DNA of 64,000 nucleotides from Acidocella sp. (GTDB lineage Bacteria; Pseudomonadota; Alphaproteobacteria; Acetobacterales; Acetobacteraceae): NCBI GenBank assembly GCA_026224875.1, contig JAMFRU010000056.1, positions 1 to 64,000 of the forward strand, read 5' to 3'. Shown piece by piece: positions 50,771 to 60,059 of this stretch (position 1 is its first letter; each line of letters starts with the position of its first letter). The notes under the pieces were generated by a model. It saw only the letters and a program-made list of their open reading frames with translations, ran no database searches and was not told where the DNA came from. The position numbers and the translations under genes were made by a program.

Positions 50771-51793
50771 ATGAACATGAACGAACTCTGCGTTTCCTTC
50801 CAACCACCAAAACCACCATTCGATGTCGTTCTCGTAACGGGTGCCGCGGGCTTTATCGGGTCGCGTGCTGTTCGTTTGCTGTCAGACTTGGGCTGCCGGG
50901 TAATCGCGGTTGATAACGGCTACGTAAAGTTGCCTTTGCCGGCAGCCTCCGCCCAAATTGTGCCGGTCACAGCGGATATTCGGGACCGGCAGTTGATGAA
51001 GCAGATATTTGCCGATCATCGTCCGGATGCCGTTCTGCATCTCGCCGCGGTCCATCATATTCCGACCTGTGAACGTGACCCGCATCTTGCTTTTGATGTG
51101 AATGTAATGGGCACACAATCGTTATTGGAGGCTGCGGAGGCCGTGGGGACCGGCAGCATTGTTATGGCATCCAGCGGCGCTGTTTATGTCTGGGATAGTG
51201 GCCCACTCATCGAGGGTGAGACCGCGACGGGTGCCAGCGATGTCTATTCCATCACGAAACTGGCCAACGAATACCAGGTCAAGGGCTGGGCGGAGCGGGT
51301 CGGTGCCAGAGCTCACCTCGTTCGTTTGTTTAACACGATCGGCAATGGCGATCCGAACGGCCATCTGATTCCTGACATCCTGGCGCAGATCGTGGGAGGA
51401 GATGAGCGGCCCGTCGTGCGGCTGGGAAATACCAAGCCAAAGCGCGACTATATTTACGTTAACGACGTTGCCAGCGGTTTTGTTTCCGCCCTTGCGTATA
51501 TCAAGGACGGTCCGCCGATAGATACTTTTAATCTATGTACGGGGCGAGAGCTCAGCGTGGCAGAGCTGGTGCATCTCATGGGAGATATTTTGGGCAAGGA
51601 AATCACTATCGAATCGGAACTTTCACGGTTTCGCAGGGTCGATCGTCTTCAACAACTGGGCAATCCCGAAAAGCTCGAACGCAAAACGGGGTGGAAGGCG
51701 GCATGGGATGCCAGGGCCGCGCTGACAGCAATCGTGGAAGGGCTCGGCTATCTGCCGGCGGCCTCACGTAGCAATACCAGTCATCCAGCATAA
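50771..51793 (+). CDS. NAD-dependent epimerase/dehydratase (UDP-glucose 4-epimerase-like)
   Basis: VVLVTGAAGFIGSRAVRLLSDLGCRVIAVDNG; YSITKLANEYQVK (YxxxK). Confidence 0.9.
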   Translation: MNMNELCVSFQPPKPPFDVVLVTGAAGFIGSRAVRLLSDLGCRVIAVDNGYVKLPLPAASAQIVPVTADIRDRQLMKQIFADHRPDAVLHLAAVHHIPTCERDPHLAFDVNVMGTQSLLEAAEAVGTGSIVMASSGAVYVWDSGPLIEGETATGASDVYSITKLANEYQVKGWAERVGARAHLVRLFNTIGNGDPNGHLIPDILAQIVGGDERPVVRLGNTKPKRDYIYVNDVASGFVSALAYIKDGPPIDTFNLCTGRELSVAELVHLMGDILGKEITIESELSRFRRVDRLQQLGNPEKLERKTGWKAAWDARAALTAIVEGLGYLPAASRSNTSHPA

Positions 51794-52866
51794 TGCGGAT
51801 TCTCCAGGTCCACAAAGATTTTGAACCATTCGCAGGTGGCGGTGGTACAGCGCGCCATATTCACGGGCTCTCGAAAGCACTGGCGGCACTGGGCTGCGAT
51901 GTGCGGGTGGCATCACTCAACCCAACCTTTGTTTCGACCCCCTATCAGGCGATGCATGTTTCTCCTCAATCTTTAGGAAAACATCTCTCCTGGGCAGATG
52001 TCGTGCATGTTCATGGCGGCCGGTCAAAATATGCATTGAGCGGCGCAATTCTTGCCTATTTGCGCCGGAAGCCGTTTTTATATACGCCGCACGCTTATTA
52101 CCGAGGAAGGACATCTCTAAACCAGCTGTTCAAGGCGGGATGGGACCGTACCGCTGAAAAATTCTTCCTCGAAAAAGGTAGCCGAACGATCTTGCTGACC
52201 GATGCCTGGCATGGATTCTTTGCCGACCGTGATATCTCCATAGACCGCACCACAATTATTCCGAATTGTGTGTTGGCTGAGGATCTTGTCCCAACAATTC
52301 CATCGGACCAAGTGCCGCATTTGCCAGGAGATCCGGCAATTCTAACGGTCGGCCGGCTGGACCCGGTGAAACGTGTCGGCGATGTGATTCTTGCCCTCGC
52401 CTCGGGGCGCATTCCCAATGCGCATTTCCACATTGTTGGCCGTGGCAAAGAGCGTGCGGCGCTTGAGGAACTTGCCGCCAAATCCGGCGTCTCCGGCCGC
52501 GTTACTTTTCACGGATTTGTCGATGATTCAAACGTAGCGCGGATGGTAGCCGGCAGCGATATCTTTGTTCTTGCATCAGAACAAGAAGGGCTGCCGACGG
52601 TTCTTCTGGAAATGCTGTTGGCTGGTCTTCCGGTGATTTGCACGCGTATTCCAGGAAACTTGGCGATTACCAATGTCGCGGATATTCATACGACCTACGA
52701 TGTTGGCGATATCTCGGCCTTGGCTGAACTCCTCTCGCAGGCCAAGCAGGACTCCGTCAGCGTGTCGGCGGTTACAAATATAAAACAGACCTTTTTTTGG
52801 GAGGAGCGCGCGCGGGATGTCCTTAAGCTATATGAAGCCGCGGTCGAAAGGCGGGTAGAGGCTTGA
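51793..52866 (+). CDS. GT4 family glycosyltransferase (candidate GumH/AceC-like mannosyltransferase)
   Basis: MRILQVHKDFEPFAGGGGTARHIHGLSKALAALG; VGRLDPVKRVGDVILAL; ASEQEGLPTVLLEMLLAGLPVI. Confidence 0.85.
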   Translation: MRILQVHKDFEPFAGGGGTARHIHGLSKALAALGCDVRVASLNPTFVSTPYQAMHVSPQSLGKHLSWADVVHVHGGRSKYALSGAILAYLRRKPFLYTPHAYYRGRTSLNQLFKAGWDRTAEKFFLEKGSRTILLTDAWHGFFADRDISIDRTTIIPNCVLAEDLVPTIPSDQVPHLPGDPAILTVGRLDPVKRVGDVILALASGRIPNAHFHIVGRGKERAALEELAAKSGVSGRVTFHGFVDDSNVARMVAGSDIFVLASEQEGLPTVLLEMLLAGLPVICTRIPGNLAITNVADIHTTYDVGDISALAELLSQAKQDSVSVSAVTNIKQTFFWEERARDVLKLYEAAVERRVEA

Positions 52867-53990
52867 ACACGGCAAAGAAAATTGTGTTCCTCTCGGCCTA
52901 TCACGATTATCGAACAGCAAAGCGAGCGAGCATTCATCAAGTCGCCCGCGCGATGGCCAATCTAGGACATGATGTTTCGTTTGTTTCTATGCGCTTCAGT
53001 CATTTATCGAAGTGGAAAGGAGATTCGCGCCTGCCATTGGCAGATCGCAGCAATCGAATTGAACTCGTCGATGGCATAAAATGCTATCTATGGCGGACAA
53101 TCCTTCATCCCTTTGCCTCACAAAATGGCATACTCAACACCGCGATGGGGGCATTGTACAGGCTGTATGCGCACTCCCCAAACCGGACCGTGGACCAATT
53201 TCTCTCTACTGCTGATTACGTAATCATCGAGTCTAGTGTAGCTGCTATTTTTGTGCGCAGGATTCACCGCCTGAATCCACACGCGCATATTATCTATTAT
53301 GCAACGGATTTGCTGGACACGGTGGGGGCGCATCCCTTCGTCCAGCGTCAACTGGAGAAAGATGGTGCCATGATCGGTCATGTGAGCATGCGTTCGCCAA
53401 GGATGATGAATGATTTCAAATGGGCAGAAAGCCGGCGCTACCGTGCAGAGTTTGGCGTGGATGTTGCGGAGTTTTCTGAAGTCGGTCCGACACCTTATCA
53501 GAGCCCAGTCAATGTTGTCTCGGTTGGCTCGATGCTGTTCGACACCTCCTTTTTCCACGCAGTGGCAACTGATTTTCCCGAAATTACATTTCACGTGATT
53601 GGATGTGGTATAAAATTTACCGCCCCGAAAAATGTTATTCTATATGATGAAATGCCGTTTCGTGACACGCTTGCATACTTGAAATATGCGACCGTTGGCG
53701 TCGCTCCTTACCGTCGGGCACCAGGCACGGAATATCTGGCCGACTCAAGCCTTAAGCTCGCGCAATTCGAATATTTTGGGCTGCCGGCGGTTTGCCCGGA
53801 TTTTGCCGTTGGCACGAACAAGACGCGTTGCGGCTATGATGTCGGCGACACAGAATCAATTCGTGTGGCACTTAGCTGCGCGCTGGAGATGGTCGGGAAA
53901 GTTCCAGCACGCCAGTTTCAAACCTGGAATGACGTTGCAGCGCGCGTTCTGGTACCACAGGATTTCGCGGATACCGTGATCGCCTGCTAA
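52863..53990 (+). CDS. GumK-like GT70 glucuronosyltransferase
   Basis: YHDYRTAKRASIHQVA, WKGDSRLPLADRSN, CYLWRTILHPF, VSVGSMLFDTSFFH, EITFHVIGCG, EYLADSSLKLAQFEYFGLPAVCPDFAVGTNKTRCGYDVGD match remembered Xanthomonas GumK motifs. Confidence 0.85.
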   Translation: MNTAKKIVFLSAYHDYRTAKRASIHQVARAMANLGHDVSFVSMRFSHLSKWKGDSRLPLADRSNRIELVDGIKCYLWRTILHPFASQNGILNTAMGALYRLYAHSPNRTVDQFLSTADYVIIESSVAAIFVRRIHRLNPHAHIIYYATDLLDTVGAHPFVQRQLEKDGAMIGHVSMRSPRMMNDFKWAESRRYRAEFGVDVAEFSEVGPTPYQSPVNVVSVGSMLFDTSFFHAVATDFPEITFHVIGCGIKFTAPKNVILYDEMPFRDTLAYLKYATVGVAPYRRAPGTEYLADSSLKLAQFEYFGLPAVCPDFAVGTNKTRCGYDVGDTESIRVALSCALEMVGKVPARQFQTWNDVAARVLVPQDFADTVIAC

Positions 53991-54056
53991 GGTCCTGAAG
54001 ACCTAATCGTCGCTTTCGGAAAATCCGGATACAAACGGCGCACGAGCCGGGATATT

Positions 54057-55379
54057 TCACCCGGGTTCAACCCTTCTGCGGCCGATGCCATGATATTCAA
54101 GTCCGACTGCCCTAATGGCACCTGGGTCAAATATGTTGCGAAGATCGACCAGAACCCGTCCGCGCATAAGCTGCGCCAATCTTGTCGGCTCAAGAGCACG
54201 AAATTCATTCCACTCGGTTACGATTACGAGCGCGTCCGCATTATGGATTGCGGCAGAAGCGTCCTCGGCGAACTCGACCTCAGCAGGTAGCAACGCCCGT
54301 GCGCCGGCCATCGCTTCCGGATCGAAAGCCACCACATTCGCCCCTGCAGCCACCAACCCGGTAATCAGCGGCAATGATGGCGCTTCGCGCACGTCGTCAG
54401 TTTCCGGTTTGAAGGCAATACCTAACACCGCGATTCGCTTGCCCACGACATCGCCACCCGCAGCTTCCACAACCCGCGCCGCCATGGCCGTCTTGCGCGC
54501 GTCATTCACGCTTACCACCGACTGTATAAGCCGACTTGGCGCGCCGGCTTCATCGGCAATCCGCATCAGCGCAAGCGTATCCTTAGGAAAACATGAGCCG
54601 CCAAATCCTGGACCCGCATGTAGAAATTTACGGCCGATCCGTCCATCCAATCCAATCCCGCGTGCCACATCGTTAACATCCGCACCGACTTTCTCGCATA
54701 AATCTGCCATTTCGTTTATGAAAGTAATCTTCATCGCCAGGAATCCGTTGGCAGCATATTTGATTAGCTCGGCTGTTTCTAAATCGGTAAATATAATCGG
54801 CGCTTCAATGAGATATAAGGGGCGGTAAAGGCGCCGTAAGACCTCTCGCGCCCGTTCACTTCCCGTGCCCACGACGACGCGGTCTGGCCGCATGAAATCG
54901 GTTATGGCACTCCCTTCGCGCAGGAATTCCGGATTTGAGGCGACCTCCACGGCCAGGTCCGGCCTTAGCCGATGCGCAAGCTCGGCGACTTTGCGTCCTG
55001 TTCCCACCGGCACTGTCGATTTTGTTACGATGATAGCCGGGTGCCGCAGTGCCATAATGACCTGCTCGACCGCGGCAAATACATAGGTCAGATCAGCATG
55101 GCCATCGCCTCGGCGAGCCGGTGTGCCGACAGCTATAAAAACTGCCTCGGCTTCGGAGATGCCGTCCTCCAGATTGTTGGGGAAGCTAAGGCGTTCGGCC
55201 TGGATGTTATCCGCAACGAGCTTGTCCAGCCCGGGTTCGTAAATGGGGATTTTGCCTTCCAGAAGCATTTGCCGCTTTGCCGCATCGGCTTCCACCACGG
55301 CGACTGAAACGCCGAACTCGGCAAAGCATGCGCCGGAAACCAACCCAACATATCCACCACCAATAATTGCGATCTTCAT
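54057..55379 (-). CDS. UDP-glucose 6-dehydrogenase
   Basis: MKIAIIGGGYVGLVSGACFAEFGVSVAVVEAD; GPGFGGSCFPKDTLALMRIADEAG; GIAFKPETDDVREAPSL. Confidence 0.96.
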   Translation of the reverse strand: MKIAIIGGGYVGLVSGACFAEFGVSVAVVEADAAKRQMLLEGKIPIYEPGLDKLVADNIQAERLSFPNNLEDGISEAEAVFIAVGTPARRGDGHADLTYVFAAVEQVIMALRHPAIIVTKSTVPVGTGRKVAELAHRLRPDLAVEVASNPEFLREGSAITDFMRPDRVVVGTGSERAREVLRRLYRPLYLIEAPIIFTDLETAELIKYAANGFLAMKITFINEMADLCEKVGADVNDVARGIGLDGRIGRKFLHAGPGFGGSCFPKDTLALMRIADEAGAPSRLIQSVVSVNDARKTAMAARVVEAAGGDVVGKRIAVLGIAFKPETDDVREAPSLPLITGLVAAGANVVAFDPEAMAGARALLPAEVEFAEDASAAIHNADALVIVTEWNEFRALEPTRLAQLMRGRVLVDLRNIFDPGAIRAVGLEYHGIGRRRVEPG

Positions 55380-55521
55380 TTGGTTACTCCTAGCGGATTT
55401 CGGTTGGTTCAATCTTTGGCTTAACGTAAAATAACATGCAATACCGGCTGCAGGAGCGGCACTTGAATATCCCAGATATAACGCTCGGTGTACATATGAT
55501 TATCGTGCGCGGTCCGCTACT

Positions 55522-56601
55522 TTATCCCGGAGCGAGCAATTGATAAAATCGGTCCAGGAGCTCAGCTGACAGACGATCGGGCGCAAGTCTATCAAGTGCG
55601 CTGCAGGGCCGCTCGTTTCCTCTTTGGGTATTGTCCAATAACTGCCGAAGAACGGTGGATGTCAGCGGTGGAGCAAACAAGCTGACCCATGACTCGCCAC
55701 AGAACTCTTTCAATTCAGGTAATGCGCCGGCGGCGGGCGCGATGATCGGTACGCCGAGGGACAGGGCCAGCAAAGCCGTGCCCGAGTTCAATATTGTGCC
55801 CTGGTTTAAGAGGCAGACATCGATCGCACCAAAAACCGTCGCCAGCTCCTGCTCGCTGAGCGATCCCCTCTGCAGACGCACGGATTGATCATCGCCGGCT
55901 GCTTGTGTCAGTTCATTCCACAGATCGTCTTCGCAACTCCCCGCGACGAACAGCATCTCGTGCGCGGCTGCTGCCTGCCGAAATAGGCGGATGGCTGCAC
56001 CGATCTGCTTGCTTGGCCGCATCGAGCCGATCATGCCGACAACCAAACGGTCGGCGGGAAGCCCCAGCCGTTGGCGCGCGACGTTACGTGGCGGGGGCAC
56101 GGGATATATGGTTTTATAGTGGGGATGTGGAATAACACATCCTGGGATTGATGCGGCCGCCGGATTCATGTCACGAAATGCCGCCAGGCCACCTTCCGAA
56201 AGTCCCACGAGCAATCCTGTTTCGCGTAGAAGGCGGGTGTGATATTTTTGCCATAAGGCGTGCCGCCATCCGCTTAAATGCATGTGAGGCACTGCATTAT
56301 GGGCGGTCAGCGCGACCAGTCCGCCATGCCGTCGTATGCGGCGAGAAACCATCAGCACACGTAAGGCTTTTAGAGCTGCAAACGGCGCGATGCCTCCCAT
56401 CCTGCCGTTAAAGATACCTTCCGGCCAATGCACATGAAAAACATCGGCGGGCGGAATATACAACTGCAGCGGCTGGAATGCTGTAACGATGGCCGCCGGC
56501 GGAACAAAAGCCGAATACATCAGCCGGACATAGGGGTTCAACTCTTGCTGACTGCCGCTTGGCCATGCGAGCACACGAAGTGGGGATGTTTTTGTCGGCA
56601 T
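55522..56601 (-). CDS. GumI-like glycosyltransferase (candidate GT94 mannosyltransferase)
   Basis: ELNPYVRLMYSAF, ADVFHVHWPEGIFNGR, LTAHNAVPH, GSMRPSKQIGAAI, ILNSGTALLALSLGVPIIAPAAGALPEL resemble GumI motifs. Confidence 0.65.
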   Translation of the reverse strand: MPTKTSPLRVLAWPSGSQQELNPYVRLMYSAFVPPAAIVTAFQPLQLYIPPADVFHVHWPEGIFNGRMGGIAPFAALKALRVLMVSRRIRRHGGLVALTAHNAVPHMHLSGWRHALWQKYHTRLLRETGLLVGLSEGGLAAFRDMNPAAASIPGCVIPHPHYKTIYPVPPPRNVARQRLGLPADRLVVGMIGSMRPSKQIGAAIRLFRQAAAAHEMLFVAGSCEDDLWNELTQAAGDDQSVRLQRGSLSEQELATVFGAIDVCLLNQGTILNSGTALLALSLGVPIIAPAAGALPELKEFCGESWVSLFAPPLTSTVLRQLLDNTQRGNERPCSALDRLAPDRLSAELLDRFYQLLAPG

Positions 56602-56900
56602 CTCTCATAGTCTTACATACAGGTTGAGCTTTTTCAAATCATCTTTGCAAGATTGGAAGGTCAGGTGAAGAACGTTACAAAATAAAAATTACATGCGATA
56701 TTGCAATGGAGTTTTGCATGATGGCTACTTCTTCTGGCAGATTGGGTACAATGTTGATGGCAGCATCTTTCAGTATTGATACACATTGCTGATCTGGCGC
56801 GCCGTGCGCAGTCCGGTGGTTGTGACGAGCGCTTTGTGCATCAGAACATCGGTGTGCAGATCGCCAGGGTCACCTCGGCATCAAGCGTCGCCGGCGAACC

Positions 56901-57566
56901 CTACCAGGCTAAAGCGCGCCGGCCGATTGCAGCACCCAAGGCGGCCAACACAAAAATTGCCAGCGGATACCAGATGGCGACAAACAACCCGCCATCATTC
57001 CTGCAGGCGAGGGCATAGGCGGTGGCGCCCAATGCGCCAGAGAGCAGCCCAGCAATGGCGCCAGTCAGAGCGGGGCGCGTGGGCGCGCCGATCCGCAACA
57101 CGCGTATCATGATGGCCAGTGGCAGGAGCGACACACCGAGGATTATCAGGACGCATCCGTAGGCCGAGATGCCTGCACTACCCAGGCCAAACAGGCCTGA
57201 AGGGTCTGTAGCAGCCCTAAAAGCCAGCACGATCACCGCCGGAAGAAGGGCCGTGATCGTCAGCCGGCCGCTGTCTGGCAAGGAGGCACGACTGGCCAGG
57301 ACCAGCCCGCCCAGACTCAGCAACAGCATACTGACGATTTTGTAGACAAGTGCTGCGCGATGGTCGGCCGCGGCAAAATGGGGGCGCAGGCCAATCAGCG
57401 TCAGCACGAGCGCCACAGCGATGCCCAAAGAGAAAAGTGCCGCGACAATCAAGATGATCTTGAACGCGCGGGGATCGGCCACGCGACTGCTGCCCGCCTC
57501 GCGCGCGAGACCACCGATGAGGCCGTCAGTGTGTGTGGTGGGTGCCATGTCCTGCGTCCTGTTCAC
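56901..57566 (-). CDS. NrsF-like anti-sigma factor (DUF1109 family), six TM segments
   Basis: Hydrophobic 221-aa protein directly downstream of an ECF sigma gene; LRPHFAAADHRAALVYKIVSMLLLSLGGLVLASRAS. Confidence 0.75.
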   Translation of the reverse strand: MNRTQDMAPTTHTDGLIGGLAREAGSSRVADPRAFKIILIVAALFSLGIAVALVLTLIGLRPHFAAADHRAALVYKIVSMLLLSLGGLVLASRASLPDSGRLTITALLPAVIVLAFRAATDPSGLFGLGSAGISAYGCVLIILGVSLLPLAIMIRVLRIGAPTRPALTGAIAGLLSGALGATAYALACRNDGGLFVAIWYPLAIFVLAALGAAIGRRALAW

Positions 57567-58158
57567 GAATTATCATCCGGCCGGTTTTTTGCCATGAAGC
57601 GCCGCAGGGCGCGATGGTACAACACGCGCACCGAGCCCTCGCTGGTGTGGAACTGCTCGGCCGTAGCGCGCACGGTGGCGCCGTCCACGCCCAATGCGAG
57701 CACCACCTGGCGCTGGCTCTGCGGCAGATCGGCAAGATGCCGATCGATATCCAGCAGAGTCCGGTCCGGATCCTCAGCAGGTGCTGCGAACATCTCAGCC
57801 ATCTCCTCCATCGTGATGTTCACCTGGCGCGCCCGTTCCCGGCCAAGGCGGCGGGCCGAGTCAATGAACTTGTAGCGGGTGATGGTATACAGCCACGGCA
57901 TGAACGGCCTGGTCTCATCCCAGGTGTGCCGCTTGCCGTGCAGCCCGATCAGGACTCCTGCACCACATCCTCCGCCTCGTCCACGCTCAGGCCGGCCCTG
58001 GCGAGGCGTGCGCGGACTAGTCTGCCCATCATCACGGCAATCTCCTTGAGTAGGCGCTCATAGGCGGCGTGATCCCCCCGGCGCTCCGCGCGCATTGCCT
58101 CTGCCCAATGAAGTTCGCGCGGAGTCACGTCGGGGAGTTCGCTGGCAGTGCGGCGCAT
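57563..58158 (-). pseudogene. ECF RNA polymerase sigma factor, interrupted by a 1-nt frameshift
   Basis: N-terminal part (57949-58158) ends ...LSVDEAEDVVQES*; the other frame continues LIGLHGKRHTWDETRPFMPWLYTITRYKFIDSARRLGRERA...LPQSQRQVVLALGVDGATVRATAEQFHTSEGSVRVLYHRALRRF. Break at CAGGAGTCCTGATCGGG near 57950. Confidence 0.8.
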
Positions 58159-58274
58159 GTTAACGGCCGCCTGAGCATGGCAGCTATGTGCTGGTTTCTC
58201 TCGGCACGTGTTTCACCAGCCAAATCCAATTCGAAAACACCATTGAAGCATTTTGCTTTGAGATCGCTGCTTTG

Positions 58275-59081
58275 ATGAAAGAAACCGAAATGAAAAGATT
58301 GAACATGGGCACCGCTATGGCTGTTTGCCTGATGGCTGGTGCAGCCGGCAGCCTTCCGGCCCAGGCCCAAACACCAGCTACCCCGCCGATCCATAATATC
58401 GTTCTCGTCCACGGCGCCTTTGTCGATGGATCGGGCTGGCGTCCGGTCTACGATATTCTCACGCACGACGGCTATAACGTCTGCATCGTGCAGGAACCGC
58501 TCACCGGTCTCGCCGACGATGTGACCGCCACGAAGCGTGTGCTTGATCTGCAGAACGGTCCCGCAATTCTTGTCGGCCACAGCTATGGCGGTGCCATTAT
58601 TACCGAGGCCGGCACGGACAGCCATGTCGTTGGGCTTGTTTATATTGCCGCGCACGCGCCCGATACCGGGGAGACCGAGGCCGGCAACGGTAAACTTTAT
58701 CCCGCAATCGGGCGCAGCGCGATTATGAAAACACCGGACGGCTACGCCTATATAGATCCGAAGCGATATCATGCCGAATTTGCCGCCGATTTGCCCACCG
58801 ATGAGGCGAATTTTGAGGCGCATTCCGAGGCCCTAACTTGGGCCAAGGTGTTTACCACCCCGATCGTCAATCCTGCCTGGAAGACCAAGCCGGTCTGGTA
58901 CATGGTCGCGGATGCCGACCACATCATCAGCCCGGATCTCGAGCGTATGTATGCAGCGCGCGCGCATAGCCGGGAAACGATCCAGGTGCCGGGCGCCAGC
59001 CATTCCGTTTACCGCTCGCATCCCGAAGAGGTCGCTCATCTGATCGAGGACGCCGCCGCAGGTGCTGCAAACAAGTCTTGA
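58275..59081 (+). CDS. Secreted alpha/beta hydrolase
   Basis: Signal peptide; NIVLVHGAFVDGSGWRPVYDILTHDGYNV; ILVGHSYGGAIITEAG (GxSxG). Confidence 0.9.
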   Translation: MKETEMKRLNMGTAMAVCLMAGAAGSLPAQAQTPATPPIHNIVLVHGAFVDGSGWRPVYDILTHDGYNVCIVQEPLTGLADDVTATKRVLDLQNGPAILVGHSYGGAIITEAGTDSHVVGLVYIAAHAPDTGETEAGNGKLYPAIGRSAIMKTPDGYAYIDPKRYHAEFAADLPTDEANFEAHSEALTWAKVFTTPIVNPAWKTKPVWYMVADADHIISPDLERMYAARAHSRETIQVPGASHSVYRSHPEEVAHLIEDAAAGAANKS

Positions 59082-59187
59082 TACAAAAGCGAGGCGTGCT
59101 CAGGATCGCCTCGCGCAGTATTCTTTCTGGTTCAGCATCAAAAAAATGAAACCAGAATCGAAAGGACAACCAATACCAAATAGCATT

Positions 59188-59776
59188 ATGGAACATTTGA
59201 TGTCGCAGATAGCAGAAACTACCAAAACCAGCAACGCGCGCTGGCTGGCAGGTTACTATGCAACCCGTGCCGGTTTCTCAGCAGTCTGGGTGGCCGCGGC
59301 TTTCTTGGTGGGCAGATCGCCATCCCCATTGGCAAGCGCGCTTTTAGTGGCATATCCCGCCTGGGATGCGGTCGCGAACTGGTGTGATGCCAGCAGAAAC
59401 GGGGGGCTCAGGGCTAATCCAACCCAGGCGTTCAACGCCTGGTCAGCACTGTCGTGACCACCGCCGTAATCCTCGCGATAGCCTACGATTGCTGTACGTG
59501 TTCGGTATTTGGGCAGCTCTGTCGGGCCTCCTGCAACTCGTCCCGGGTATACGGCGCTGGCGTGGCTTCAGCGCGCAATGGCCGATGATCCTGAGTGGCG
59601 CGCAATCGGCGCTGGCTAGAGCAATCTTTGTCAAGAAAGCTGCCGCTGGAACGGGTGTACCAAGCGGCGTCAATATTGCTCCCTATGCCGCGTTCGGCGC
59701 GATCTATTTCGTCATTTCGGCTCTGGCGTCCGCCATATCGCTGGCCCGCCGCCGGCGCGCTGTTGTCACCACATAA
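59188..59776 (+). pseudogene. Small multi-TM membrane protein (DUF308-like), split over three frames
   Basis: ARWLAGYYATRAGFSAVWVAAAFLVGRSPSPLASALLVAYPAWDAVANWCDASRNGG...FNAWSALS (frame 1), TTAVILAIAYD (frame 3), LLYVFGIWAALSGLLQLVPGIRRWRGFSAQWPMILSGAQSALA (frame 2) read as one protein if two indels are corrected. Confidence 0.65.
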
Positions 59777-59930
59777 AGCAGCAACCCCGTGCGTGGTTCG
59801 GTCGTGTCCACAGTGAATTGGCAGTACGAATCCGAATCAACAACGAAAACTGCCCATAAAGGCCTAAAACCATAGCGTCTCGTTGGGGGATTCGTTCCCC
59901 TGTTGCCGCCATGAGAGGGCCTGAAGACGA

Positions 59931-59963
59931 GATTGGTAGCATTGTTCGATGATGCTACCAATC
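59931..59963. promoter_or_regulatory. Perfect 12-bp inverted repeat upstream of the permease gene
   Basis: GATTGGTAGCAT-tgttcgatg-ATGCTACCAATC. Confidence 0.5.
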
Positions 59964-60059
59964 TCCAGCCGCACCGTGCCGGCAGCTAAAAATTTGAGGT
60001 TTCTGGTCTTTCATAGTTCTTGACTTCGAACAACGCTCCGCCCATCAGAACCGAAACCG

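Noticed and set aside
56770-56900. Possible gene remnant (minus strand ...DLHTDVLMHKALVTTTGLRTARQISNVYQY)
   Set aside because: Weak resemblance to the C-terminus of an Lrp/AsnC-type regulator only; too short to support without a search.
59885-59910. gggggattcgttcccc considered as a tRNA T-arm remnant
   Set aside because: The loop lacks the invariant A58 (TTCRA) and there is no matching acceptor, D or anticodon arm nearby.
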